This document shows, piece after piece, positions 1 through 11,812 of a stretch of DNA of 64,000 nt. This DNA is from Thinopyrum elongatum (lineage: Eukaryota > Streptophyta > Magnoliopsida > Poales > Poaceae): the NCBI GenBank assembly GCA_011799875.1, contig CM022299.1, positions 210,496,070 through 210,560,069 of the forward strand, in the 5' to 3' direction. Under the pieces are notes generated by a model. It had not been told where the DNA came from. It did no database searches and saw only the letters and a list, made by a program, of their open reading frames with translations. Position 1 is the stretch's first letter. Each line of letters begins with the position of its first letter. Made by a program: the position numbers and the translations under genes.

Positions 1-891
1 CTCTCACTCTAATGGAGAAGGGGGTGGAGGGGTATTTATAGCCTCCACACAAAATCTAACCGTTACACACAATTTACCAAACTCGGTGGAACCGAATAGT
101 GAAACTCGGTGAGACCGACCTGGTTCAAAATGTGAACGTTAGGCTTTTCGGTGGGACCGACAATACCAACTCGGTGAGACCGATGCGCTAGGGTTAGGGC
201 GAAACCTCATCTCGGTGAGACCGATCACATGAACTCGGTGAGACCGATTTCAGTAATAAGCAAACAGAGACTTGGTCAGGCAAACTCGGTGGGACCGATC
301 GCTCATTTCTGTGAGACCGAAACATTACGAAACGGAAACAGAGAGTTTGCATTGCCAACTCGGTGGGACCGATCGCTCATCTTGGTTAGACCGAAACGTT
401 ACGAAGGGAAACAGAGAGTTTGCAATCCCATCTCGGTGAGAACGAGATCCCTATAGGTGAGACCGAACTGATTAGGGTTTTTGGCAATGGCTATGTCAAG
501 TAAACTCGGTGGCGCCGGATAGATCAAATCGGTGGGGCCGAGTTTGACTTTAGGATTAGGACATATGTGGAAATGAGAAAGTGGTTGAGGGCTTTTGGAG
601 CATATCACTAAGCATTTTTAGCAAGCAAGCCATTAAGCAACACCTCATCCCCTTTTAATAGTATTGGCTTTTCCTATGGACTCAATGTGATCTTGGATCA
701 CTAAAATGAAAATGTAGAGTCTTGAGCTTTTGCCAATATGTGTCCTTAGCATTTTGAGGGGTCCACATCTCTAGTCCATGCCATACCAATCATTGAACTT
801 TCTGAAACATTAATCTTGAATGGATATTAGTTCAATGAGCTATATGTTGTTATGAATTACCAAAACCACCCGGGGATTAGTTGCACTTTCA
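1..891 (-). mobile_element. Partial LTR with dispersed TCGGTCTCACCGA-type motif
   Basis: On the minus strand this begins with TGAAAGTGCAAC at 891 and runs off the left edge of the window. It matches, from memory, a common Triticeae LTR that contains many copies of a short motif reading CTCGGTGAGACCGA on the plus strand (about 80-540). The minus strand has a TATAAATA at 33-40, inside a stretch ending in a pyrimidine-rich run, which suits an LTR promoter. No internal domain or second LTR is visible. The base next to the end (892 on) belongs to another LTR, so this copy appears to have inserted into or replaced part of it. Family name not assigned. Confidence 0.7.
79..545. repeat. Degenerate short repeats, CTCGGTGAGACCGA and variants
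   Basis: At least ten copies of a 14-bp motif, CTCGGTG-(A/G)-GACCGA, occur at irregular spacing (for example near 109, 171, 214, 235, 285, 359). Some copies are inverted or mutated. The spacing is not periodic, so this is a motif family inside an LTR rather than a satellite. Confidence 0.7.
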
Positions 892-1924
892 TCCAGTTCA
901 TAAATATAATGTAGGCATGTATTCCGTAAATAGTCATACGTGCTTATGGAAAAGAACTTGCATGACATCTTTTGTCCTACCCTCCCGTGGCAGTGGGGGT
1001 CCATAAGGAAACTAAGGGATATTAAGGCCTCCTTTTAATAGAGAACTGGAACAAAGCATTAACACATAGTGAATACATGAACTCCTCAAACTATGGTCAT
1101 CACCGGAAAGTATCCCAATTACTGCCACACCGGGGTTTACGGATCATAACACATAATAGGTGCATATGACTTGCAAGATCGGATATAGAACATAGATATA
1201 ATGGTGAAAACATAAATGGTTCAGATCTGAAATCATGGCACTCGGGCCCTAGTGAAAAGCATTAAGCATAGCAAAGTCATAGCAACATCAATCTCAGAAC
1301 ATAGTGGATACTAGGGATCAAGCCCTAACAAAACTAACTTGATTACATGATGAATATCATCCAACTCCTCACCGACCAGCGAGCCTACGAAGGAATTACT
1401 CACTCCCGGTGGGGAGCATCATGGAATTGGTGATGAAGGAGGGTTGGTGATGACGAAGACCAAAGATTCCCCTCTCCGAAGCCCCGAACGGGCTCCAGAT
1501 TTGGCCTCCCGATGAAGAACAAGGTGGCGGCGGCTCCGTATCGTGAAACGTGATAAAACTTCCTCTTTTATTTTTTTCTCCAAAAATAGGTATTTATGGA
1601 GTTGGAATTAGGGTCAGGGGGCCAGGAGGGCCCCACAACCCACCAGGGCGCGCCTGGAGGGGGTGGCGCGCCCTGGTGTATCATGGTCAGCCAGGGCACC
1701 CCCTCCGGTGGTTCTTGGTTCCAGTATTTTTTATATATTCTGAAATAATTCTCCAAAAAGTTTTGTCCAAATCCGAGAACTTTTATTTCTGCACAAAAAA
1801 CAACACCATGGTAGTTCTGCTGAAAACAGCGTCAGTCCGGTTTAGTTTCATTCAAATCATGCAAATTAGAGTCCAAAACAAGAGCAAAAGAGTTAGGAAA
1901 AGTAGATACGACGGAGACGTGTCA
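892..1924 (-). mobile_element. Truncated Gypsy-type LTR
   Basis: The minus strand starts at 1924 with TGACACGTCTCCGTCG, a one-base variant of a known Triticeae LTR start (TGATACGTCTCCGTCG). It continues through the family's TATA region (about 1589-1597, minus strand) to 892, where the neighbouring LTR cuts it off. About the last third of a usual copy is missing. The sequence immediately outside its start (1925 on) lacks a polypurine tract, so this was a 5' LTR or a solo LTR inserted in the older element to its right. Confidence 0.6.
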
Positions 1925-3003
1925 GTGCGCTCTAGCAACTGTCACTTCTGTCTGCGGGTGGCGGCAATGGCACCGCTACGGTAGACAGAGTGAACATTGC
2001 GGTGTGAATGGCCAGCGCTGACAGCGCAGTCATCGAGCTCACCGCGACGAGACGAGCAACGGAGAAAACTTGAGGCCAGTGCATACTTCAAACCCCCCAA
2101 GCGGGGGCAGCGATCTTGGTGTGGGAGACGCGAGCACGACCACAGATGCGATCTTGCCCAGATCGAGCGCAAGCCACGCCTCATCCCCCCGCCATAATAG
2201 CGAAAGCTGAGATCAGCGAGGGCGACCCCGAAGACGGGGCGTGCGTGCTTGACCCAGCTAGCAGCAAGTCACCTCCTGGTAGGGTCAGAAGCCCCGGGAG
2301 GGTTGCGGGCCACGGAAAGCCCGGTAAACTCTTATGCTTTCCCCCGGTAGTAGCTAGATCCTGCCAGGGGCGCTGTGGCAGGTCTCGCCTCGCTTATCCC
2401 CGGTGGCGTTCCTAGCGCGTCAAGATCCTTTGCATGCATTTCCTGCGCAAGAAAGGGGGATCTTCGCATATAAGGATCGCAAGGGGGAAGTGGGAAGGAG
2501 AGACCTGGCTATTCATTTGTTTGCACGACGGGAGTTGCAGCAGAAAGAAAAGCTAAGTTGGAAAACTTCTCGATTTCCTATCTATTGATTCATCTTATTG
2601 CGGTTCCCTTCGTTTTCATGTGGTAGTTATATATAATGGACTTGCACGCGAAGGAGCCCCACCATGGTCATCTATGCCCTTGACTGTTTTGAGTCCGCTC
2701 AACAACTCAGGTGGCTGCGTTGATAGCGTTGAAGGGAAACTTGTCGGTGGCAGCACTGCCAGCAAGCTGCTAAGGATCAGTCCTCAAAGCGCTCACGGCT
2801 GGTGGTTAGCCCCGACAGGGCTCCAGCATGTGTAGAGTGGTCAAATTATACAAAAACCAAGCACAAAGTAAAACGGAGGGATAGCATAAGTGCATACAAA
2901 CTACTTAAGAGTGCTATTACACCATGAAAGTAGCCAGGACATAACATAAGTCCAAAATGTTTTTTTTTGTTTGGCACCGCTACTGCGGATGGAATAAAGA
3001 AGT
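1925..3003 (-). other. Non-coding 3' part of the Transposase_28 element
   Basis: GC-rich sequence downstream of the minus-strand coding region. I see no convincing reading frame. It probably holds the 3' untranslated part and perhaps an LTR of the same element, but no second LTR copy is in the window to confirm that. Confidence 0.4.
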
Positions 3004-4583
3004 TCAATCCCGGCATCCTCCTTGGACCCGGGGCACCCGAAGAACCTTGTCGGCCAAAGGACTGACAACTTGTGCGACGGCAGAAGTGTCCGTTCCGGCC
3101 GGCAACTTCTTGAAGGCGTCGGAGAGATCGACGTCAGGGTGACGCTGTGCAAAGTTGACGACGATCGTGAAGATAGCATCCTGAGCAAACTTCCGGGACT
3201 CAGTGGCAAAGCAGGCAGATCTGTCATCTTATGTCTTCAATCTGTCGATAAGGCCCTCAAAGAAATGTGTCAGCGTAACACTTGAGGCCTCGTGCTCGTT
3301 GACAGAGAAGGTCCAGCTCTTCATGTTCATCTTGGCGATCTGGGAGGAGATGCGTTCGGCTATGTTGATCAGGCTCTTCGACCAGAGGTCGTACAGATCA
3401 ACCTGGTCCTTAAGCTTGAGATCTTCATCCTTCCGAAGAGTACCTGCAGTGTTAACTTCTTCCGTCGAGATCCTCTCTCGGTCCTTGGCTAGCTCGAGAT
3501 CCTTCTCCAAAGTGGCAAGCTTGGTGTTCAAGTCCTCAATGGTACAGGTGGCAGCATCCAGATCCTGGCCCTTGGATGGGAGCTGTGATTGCAGCCCCTC
3601 TAGTTTGGTGGTTGCCTTCTGCGCCTCTTCCTGGAGAGCCTCAATCTCCTTTCTGCTCCAGGCAAGCTTTTCCTCCAACTTTCCGACCTGGATCTCAAGC
3701 TTTGCTTTGGATTTGGAAGCTGCGAGAAGGTTATCAGCGACCTCCTTGAGTTTGGCTGCCGCATCCTGGGTCTGCGCGTCGATGGCCTTCTTGTGGCCGT
3801 CCTCTAGATCCTTGGTCCGCTGTTGAACAAGGCTTTCCAGCTTGTCATCCTTGCTACGGAGAATGTCAGCCATGGCCTACTCATGAGCGGAAAGATCTTT
3901 GGCTTTGGCATTGAGCTGCACTTCGCGCTCCATCAGCTTGCCGTCATGAGTTCTTGCTCTCTCCGTAGCAACAACCATCTTCTCCTCCTGATCTCTGAGT
4001 TCGCGGGTTCGATTGTTGTACCAAGTGCGCAACTATTCCGCTCTTTCCTTCAACTGCTAGGCGGCCATGTCCTGGGCCGTGTGTTCTTCTTGAACTGCCT
4101 GCCACCTTTGGCCATACCTCTCTTGCACATCTTTGAGCTTGGCAGCCATCATCTCCAGGAAAGCCAAGTCTTTGGAACGATTGATAGAATCACCTACCTC
4201 TTTGGCCCTTTGGGCCAGAGGGGCCAGTATACGGTTGATTTCCTCGTCGAGATTCACCCCGCTCAGGATTGACGAGATAGGGGCTACCGGTCCCAGATGG
4301 GCAACTATCAGTGCCAAGCTGCTTGGAGAGGTTTGTGTCATCACGGCAAGCAGAGGCACCCTCAAGTTTGATGCATCTGATTGGAGGGGCACCTTGTTCT
4401 CAACTGCTTCCAGAGGATCGGTTGCTTTGCCAAGGGGATTGCTGGTTTCTTCCGCCGTCTCCTGGATATTCCCGGGAGCCTCATTGTGCCCTTCATTGGA
4501 GGAAATCTTGATGGCTTTGACGGCAGCGTCCTTCCCAATATTGGCCACCTCTTCCAGAAGTTCTCCTTCTTTGAGTGGAGAAA

Positions 4584-4691
4584 CTACCCGCGAAGACAAG
4601 AATAGAGGGAAAACGATGATCGGAGACTCAAATAAAAGGTCAAAAGGATGAATTCTGAAGGAAAGGGAGGTTCAGAAAGCAAGTGGCTTAC
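4584..4691 (-). other. Predicted intron 2 of the Transposase_28 gene
   Basis: The donor is CAG|GTAAGC and the acceptor GGGTAG on the minus strand. The 108-bp length is a multiple of three, so the frame is kept. Confidence 0.55.
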
Positions 4692-5116
4692 CTGCTGGCT
4701 GCTGTCGGGAGAAACTTCTCCTTCCCCGGCAACATTTATTGCCGGGGAGCGATTAGCGGCCACCTCTTTGGGGTGGGGGGTTGGCTTCAAAGCGTGCCGA
4801 CCCCGCGGTAGGAGCCCTTGCCGGAGAATCTTTTCCTTGGACATTAATCAAGGGAGGCACCGGAGGAACTGCCCCTCTGCGGAAGACTTCTTCCTGGCAA
4901 TCCCCTTCCATTTCCTTGTCGGGAGACGGAGGAGAAACATCAACGTTTCTGCCAGTGACCGAGGTCTGTCCCATGCCCTCGCGTAGGGGGCTGGCCTGGG
5001 AGCTGTGCGTGGTGGCGTCCATGATGTTCCCCGCTAGACCGACGCCTAACAAAGAGCCCAATCCTGCCGCTGTTGGTCTGGCCTGTTTGGCCCGGTGCGC
5101 AAGGGTATCTTCATCC

Positions 5117-5191
5117 CTGTCAAGATCGACATCACAAGATTAGAATCAAGAAAAAAAGCAATAAAAATAAGAGAAGTAAAAATCTCCTCAC
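5117..5191 (-). other. Predicted intron 1 of the Transposase_28 gene
   Basis: The donor reads GA|GTGAGG and the acceptor GACAG|GGATG on the minus strand. The 75-bp length keeps the frame and removes an in-frame TGA at 5188-5190. Confidence 0.6.
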
Positions 5192-5651
5192 TCTGGGTCG
5201 TCGAGCATGGCACCCATCTCGTACACCAGGGGCGGAGGTGAATCCCAGGCTCTCTTTAGTGGTGGCGGGGTCCTGCTCGCTGTCGAGACTGGGCTTGATG
5301 GCGGTGTGGGATCGACGCCTATAACATCCCGTTGCCGGGAAGGCGGTGTCAGGGCTCGAGCGAGGCGGGCTGAATGGCGGCGCGCCGTATCCTCTTTGTT
5401 GCCTCTGGCGGTCGTTTTCTTCACCTTGGGCCCAGCCCGTGACGACGACAGAACCACCGACTCTCGGTTGCCTTGCTTACGAAGGCGACGCCGTTGCTCA
5501 GGAGCCTGAGGGCCCACCTCAAGTCCTTCCTGTTCCTCGGGCGCTTCGGCCTCCTGAGACCCGGCAGCCTCTGCCCCGGCAGCCGCGGCCCCTATCGCCT
5601 CGAGCCCAGCAATCTCTTCATCAACACGTTCCTCATCTGAGGAATTCCCGT

Positions 5652-5656
5652 CACCC

Positions 5657-5690
<34 letters not shown>

Positions 5691-5691
5691 A
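5652..5691. repeat. (CAT)n / (ATG)n microsatellite coding poly-aspartate
   Basis: About twelve CAT/TCA units in a row. On the minus strand it encodes a run of about ten aspartates followed by an acidic stretch in the Transposase_28 gene. Confidence 0.85.
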
Positions 5692-6714
5692 GCCGGCTGC
5701 CCCGGCAGCCTTGAGTCTTCGGGCTTCCTCAAGCCTGCTACGTAGGTACTCTTGCTCTTCCTCAGTGGTGCCCTTGGTGAAGTCCGTCTCCTTCCTGGTG
5801 GCCTTCTCCTCTAAACCAAAGGCCCACTCCATCTCGTCCTCCAAGCTGGGCAATTGCCAGTCTGCCTTGACCCCATTGGCGTTGCAATCCGGCATCCACT
5901 TGAGGATTTGGTCAATGGTAGAGTTGATGTGCAGCGGAACGATCCTTGCCAGCAAGTGGAAGGTGCCGGCTTTGTGGAAAAATTTCTCGCACAACCAGGC
6001 ATGGCTCATGACTGTCAGATTGTTGTCGTGACCAGGATAAAGCCACATCCAATCTCCGGCATTCTTGTAATCCCAAGCGAACCCGTCCATCCTTTGCAGC
6101 GGCGCAATGCAACGCCGGAGGAAGTCGCCCCCCACATGCTCAATGGTGAGCCCGAAAGCTTTGAGGCGGGCGATCTTGTTCAGTGTCGGGCGGAGGTTCT
6201 CATCAGTGGCGCCCAGGTCGCTCGAATCCTTGCTGCGCACCACACACTTGGTTCGCGGCGAACAGAACGAAGGAACATCTGGGTCCTGAATCCAACACTA
6301 ATCACCCCTCCACTCTTCCCACTTGCCACGCAAATGCCCTCCAAGATATCCCCAGTCCTCTTTCTTCCCCTGCGGAATCCAAGATATATTCCCCGAAAGG
6401 GATTTGTCCTCAATGCGGGGGATATAGAAGTGGCAGAACAAATCCATGTTGGCGGCAACCCTAACAAAATCTTCACACAGATGGGCAAATACCGCCATGC
6501 ACGTCATCGCATTGGGTGTAAAATCCAGTAGGTGGAATCCAAAGGCGCACATCATGGCACTGAAGAAATCGGAGAAGGGGGAAGAAAGCCCACAGTAAAA
6601 GTATGCGCAGAAGAAGGGATACGAGTCCTCTGGAATCTTGGGTCGGTCAGGGAGAACGATGGGTGCTCCATGGCCTTTGGTCTCCCTCCCCCACATGTAG
6701 GCATACCTGTGTAT

Positions 6715-8294
6715 TGCTACTTCTTGACCTTGCGATGGTTTTTCCCTTGAAGAGGAAAGGGTGATGCAGCAAAGTAGAGATAAGTATTTCCCTCAGTTAA
6801 GAACCAAGGTGTCAATCCAGTAGGAGATACACGCGAGTCTGCAATCTATGCACCTGCACAAACAATCAAACACTTGCACCCAACGCGATAAAGGGGTTGT
6901 CAATCCCTTCACGGTCACTTGCAAAGGTGAGATCTGATAGAGATAGATAAAAAAGCTTACTAAAACGTAAAACAAAATAAAAGTAAATAAATTGTAGCAA
7001 GGTATTTTTGGGTTTTTTGGTTTATAGATCTGAAAATATATGAAGAAAATAGACCCGGGGGCCATAGGTTTCACTAGAGGCTTCTCTCTTGAAGGCAAAT
7101 AATACGGTGGGTGAACAAATTACTGTCGAGCAATTGATAGAAAAGCGCAAAGTTATGACGATATCCAAGGCAATGATTATGAATATAGGCATCACGTCCG
7201 TGTCAAGTAGACCGAAATGATTCTGCATCTACTACTATTACTCCACACATCGACTGCTATCCAGCATGCATCTAGAGTATTAAGTTCATAAGAACGGAGT
7301 AACACCTTAAGTAAGATGACATGATGTAGAGGGATAAACTCAAGCAATATGATGAAAACCCCATCTTTTACTCTTGATGGCAACAATACAATACGTGCCT
7401 CGCTACCCCTACTTTGCCACTGGTTGAGAACACCGCAAGATTGAACTCAAAACTAAGCACCTCTCCCATTGCAAGAAGAACTAATCTAGTTGGCCAAACC
7501 AAACCGATAATTCGAAGAGAAATACAAAGATATCAAATCATGCATATAAGAATTCAGAGAAGATTCAAATAATATTCATAGATAAACTGATCATAAATCC
7601 ACAATTCATCGGATCTCGAAAAACACAACGCAAAAGAATATTACATCGGATAGATCTCCAAGAACAACGAGGAGAACATGGTATTGATGATCAAAGAGAG
7701 AGAATAAGCCATCTAGCTACTAGCTGTGGACCCGTAGGTATGTGGTAAACTACTCACGCTTCATCGGAAGGGCCATAGAGTTGATGTAGAAGCCCTCTGT
7801 GATCGAATCCCCCTCCGGCAGGATGCCAGAAATGGCCCCAAGATGGGATCTCATAGGAACAGAAGGTTACGGCGGCGGAATAGTATTTTGGTGGACGCTT
7901 CTGGTGGTTTGGGAATATTTCTAAATTTATAGGCCAAAGATTAGGGTTCGAGGACTCCCGTGGGGCCCACAAGCCAGGGGGCGCCCCCCTAGGGCGCGCC
8001 CTGAGGGCTTGTGGAGCCCTCGGGACTCTTCTGCCTTCCTCTCCAAGTCCTACGTGTGTCTTCTGGTCCAAGAAAAATCATCACGAAAGTTTTATTCCGT
8101 TTGGACTCCGTTTGGTATTCCTTTTCTGTAAAACTCAAAAACAAGGAAAAAATAGAAACTGGCACTTGGCTCTAGGTTAATAAGTTAGTCCCAAAATAAT
8201 ATAAAATAGCATATTAATGCATATAAAACATCCAAAATAGATAATATAATAGCATGGTACAATCAAAAATTATAGATACGTTGGAGACGTATCA
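6715..8294 (-). mobile_element. LTR of Gypsy element X, left arm of the inverted structure
   Basis: The minus strand starts TGATACGTCTCCAACG (8294) and ends AAGAAGTAGCA (6715), about 1,580 bp. It matches the LTR at 61014-62598 along its length and differs more from the Y-type LTRs at 14986, 47623 and 59217, for example in the 150 bp after the start. The sequence just outside 8294 is the purine-rich GCATCCCCAAGCTTAATTCC (seen on the plus strand), the expected polypurine-tract region, so this is a 3' LTR. The left flank is TGTAT (6710-6714); no matching duplication is found at 16545. Confidence 0.8.
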
Positions 8295-11081
8295 AGCATC
8301 CCCAAGCTTAATTCCTGCTCGTCCTCGAGTAGGTAAATGATAAAAACAGAATTTTTGATGTGGAATGCTACCTAACATATTTATCCATGTAATTTTCTTT
8401 ATTGTGGCATGAATATTTAGATCCATAAGATTCAAAACAAAAGTTTAATATTGACATAAAAACAACAATACTTCAAGCATACTAATAAAGCAATCATGTC
8501 TTGTCAAAATAACGTGGCCAAAGAAAGCTATCCCTACAAAATCATATAGTCTGGCTATGCTCCATCTTCATCACACAATGTATTAAATCATGCACAACCC
8601 CGATGACAAGCCAAGCAATTGTTTCATACTTTTGATGTTCTCAAACTTTTTCAACTTTCACGCAATACATGAGCGTGAGCCATGAATATAACACTATAGG
8701 TGGAATAGAATATGGTGGTTGTGGAGAAGACAAAAAAGAAGGAGATAGTCTCACATCAATTAGGCATATCAACGGGCTATGAAGATGCCCATCAATAGAT
8801 ATCAATGTGAGTGAGTAGGGATTGCCATGCAACGGATGCACTAGAGCTATAAGTTTATGAAAGCTCAAAAAGAAACTAAGTGGGTGTGCATCCAACTCGC
8901 TTGGTCACGAAGACCTAGGGCAATTTGAGGAAGCCCATCATTGGAATATACAAGCCAAGTTCTATAATGAAAAATTCCCACTAGTATATGAAAGTGATAA
9001 CATAGGAGACTCTCTATCATGGAGATCATGGTGCTACTTTGAAGCACAAGTGTGGTAAAAGGATAGTAGCATTGCCCCTTCTCTCTTTTCTCTTTTTTTT
9101 ATTGTTTGGGCTTATTTTGGCCTCTTTTATTTTTTTGTAAAGTCCGGAGACTCATCCCAACTTGTGAGGGAATCATAGCTTCCATCATCCTTTCCTCACA
9201 TGGGACAATGCTCTAATAATGATGACCATCACACTTTTATTTACTTACAACTCAAGAATTACAACTCGATACTTAGAACAAAAATATGACTCTATATTAA
9301 TGCCTCCGGCGGTATACCGGGATGTGCAATGATCAAGAGAGACATGTATAAAAAATATGAATGGTGGCCTTGCCACAAATACTATGTCAACTACATGATC
9401 ATCCAAAGCAATATGACAATGATGAAGCGTGTCATAATAAACGGAACAGTGGAAGTTGCGTGGCAATATATCTTGGAATGGCTATGGAAATGCCATAATA
9501 GGTAGGTATGGTGGCTGTTTTGAGGAAGGGTATATGGTGGGTGTAGTGTACTGGTGAAAGTTGCGCGGTACTAGAGAGGCTAGCAATGGTGGAAGGGTGA
9601 GAGTGCATATAATCCATGGACTGAACATTAGTCATAAAGAACTCACATACGTATTGCAAAAGTCTATTAGCTATCGAAACAAAGTACTACACGCATGCTC
9701 CTAGGGGGGTAGATTGGTAGGAAAAGACCATCGCTCATCCCCGACCGCCACTCATAAGGAAGACAATCAATAAATAAATCATGCTCCGACTTCATCACAT
9801 AACGGTTTACCATACGTGCATGCTACGGGAATCACAAACTTTAACACAAGTATTTCTACCAATCCACAATTACTCACTATCATGACTCTAATATCACCAT
9901 CTTTATATGTCAAAACAATCATAAGGAATCAAACTTCTCATAGTATTCAATGCTCTTTATATGAAAGTTTTTATTATATCCCTCTTGGATGCCAATCATA
10001 TTAGGACTAAATTCATAACCTATGCAAATTACCATGCTGTTTAGAGAGACTCTCAAAATAATATAAGTGAAGCATGAGAGTTCAACAATTTCTATAAAAT
10101 AAAGCCACCGCCGTGCTCTAAAAAGATATAAGTGAAGCACTAGAGCAAAATTGCCTAGCTCAAAAGATATAAGTGAAGCACATAGAGTATTCTAATAAAT
10201 TAATGATTCATTGTACAGCAAGGATTATTGTGGCAAACTAAAAATCAAAGACTCATATCATACAAGCTGCTCCAAGCAAAACACATATCATGTGGTGAAT
10301 AAAAATATAGCCTCAAGTAAATTTACCGATAGACGAAGACGAAAGAGGGGATGCCATCCGGGGCATCCCCAAGCTTAGATTCTTGGTTGCCTTTGAATAT
10401 TACCTTGGGGTACCTTGGGCATTCCCAAGCTTAGGCTCTTTCCACTCCTTATTACATAGTTCATCAAATCTTTACCCAAAACTTGAAAACTTCACAACAC
10501 AAAACCAAACAGAAAACTCATGAGATCCGTTAGTATAAGAAAATAAATCACCACTTTTTAGTACTGTTCTGAACTCATTATTTATTTATATTTGTGTAAT
10601 ATCTACTGTATTCCAACTTCTCCATGGTTCATACCCCCCGATACTACCCATAGATTCATCAAAATAAGCAAACAACACATAGAAAACAGAATCTGTCAAA
10701 AACAGAACAGTCTGCGAAGATCTGAATTGTTCTCACACTTCTATAACTCCAAAATTTGTAAAACATCTGGACAACAGAGTAAATTTATATATAAATCTTG
10801 TGTAAAACAATTCAGGGTTTTTACATGATACAGTGAATTTAAACAATTCTGTTACTGGACGCAAAAGTTTCTGTTTTTCAGCAAGATCAAATCAACTATC
10901 ACCGTAAGCCATCCCAAAGGTGTTACTTGGCTCAAACACTAATTAAAACACCGAAACACAATTACTACAGAGGTAATAATGTGTATTTTCATAAAAACAG
11001 AAAATAAAAATATTGGGTTGTCTCCCAACAAGCGCTTTTCGTTAAAGCCTTTTAGCTAGGCGTTGATAATTTTAATGATGC
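8295..11081 (-). mobile_element. Internal non-coding 3' region of element X
   Basis: AT-rich, non-coding. The part 8295-9070 matches 60239-61013 on the opposite strand (3' end of the other X copy). The part from about 9900 to 11000 mirrors 12490-13900 on the plus strand, including the repeated phrase CATCCCCAAGCTTAG near 10370 and its copies near 13140 and 13195. A short motif with TATAAGTGAAGCA recurs about every 40-60 bp near 10060-10190. Confidence 0.7.
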
Positions 11082-11767
11082 TCACATGGAAGATAGCAAT
11101 TGAAACATGAAGAGAGTATCATGTAGCATGTGAAAAACAAGTTTAAGTCTAACATACTTCCTATGCATAGGCATTTTATAAGCAAACAAATTATTAAGAC
11201 AAGCAAAAACTAGCATATGCAAAGAAGGAGAAAGAAACAGTAGCAATCTCAACATAACGAGAGGTAATTTAGTAACATGAAAATTTCTACGACCATATTT
11301 CCCTCTCTCATAATAATTACATGTGTGATCATATTCAAATTCAACAATATAGCTATCACATAAATTATTCTCTTCATGATCCACATGCATGCAAAGCTGA
11401 CACTCTTCCAAAATAGTGGGATTAAAATAAAATAAAGTCATTACTTCTCCAAGCCCACTTTTATCAAAAACTTCATAAGATTGATCAAACTCCAACGTAG
11501 TAGATCATTATTTCCTAAAGTTGACACTCTTCCAAACCCACTTTCAATATTATTGCAAACATTATTATCATGAGGCTTAAATAAATTTTCAAGATCATAA
11601 GAAGCATTATCACCCCAATCATGATCATTGAAATAAGTAGTGGACATAGCAAAACTAGCATCCCCAAGCTTGGGGTTTTGCATATCATTAGAACAATTGA
11701 CATTAATATAATTTACAATAACATCATTGCAATCATGTTTTTCATTCAAGGAGTTATCGTGAATCAC
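11082..11767 (-). pseudogene. Unknown acidic retroelement ORF, left arm copy
   Basis: Two overlapping minus-strand frames (11767-11441 and 11495-11082) together match the 232-residue plus-strand ORF at 11790-12488 in sequence and order, so this copy has at least one frameshift plus a deletion. Shared landmarks are an N-terminal KHDCND, a DHDWGD stretch, the phrase ESGFGRVSTLGNND, and a C-terminal hydrophobic segment. It resembles the extra C-terminal ORF seen in some Triticeae non-autonomous Gypsy elements; no domain is recognised. Confidence 0.55.
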
Positions 11768-11812
11768 TTCATCAATTTCACGATATGAAGTGATTCACGA
11801 TAGCTCCTTGAA
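11745..11812. repeat. Centre of a multi-kilobase inverted repeat
   Basis: The left arm ends ...GTGAATCACTT at 11769 and the right arm begins AAGTGATTCAC at 11788. The innermost 25 bp on each side pair with one mismatch. The 18-bp spacer (11770-11787) itself starts CAT and ends ATG, leaving about 12 unpaired bases. Similarity between arms continues outward for roughly 2 kb or more. Confidence 0.9.

Larger units (their letters stand above)
3004..6714 (-). pseudogene. Transposase_28-type Gypsy-element coding region (plant 'putative gypsy type transposon')
   Basis: One minus-strand frame stays open from the insertion edge at 6714 to a TGA at 3004-3006, about 1,170 codons after removing two introns. 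The N-terminal part has the signature of the plant Transposase_28 family (Pfam PF04195): a stretch with SDFFSAMMCAFGFHLL, then NAMT and HLCEDF, near 6560-6440. It is followed by a conserved globular part (6300-5750), an aspartate run (about 5655-5690), and a long coiled coil (about 4150-3230). Likely introns are 5117-5191 and 4584-4691, both with GT/AG ends and both a multiple of three. Premature stops lie at 6298, 4753, 4057, 4033, 3877 and 3229; all are TAG or TAA. The true start is lost because the X element begins at 6715. Known members sit in large, often non-autonomous Gypsy elements of grasses; function unknown. Confidence 0.8.
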
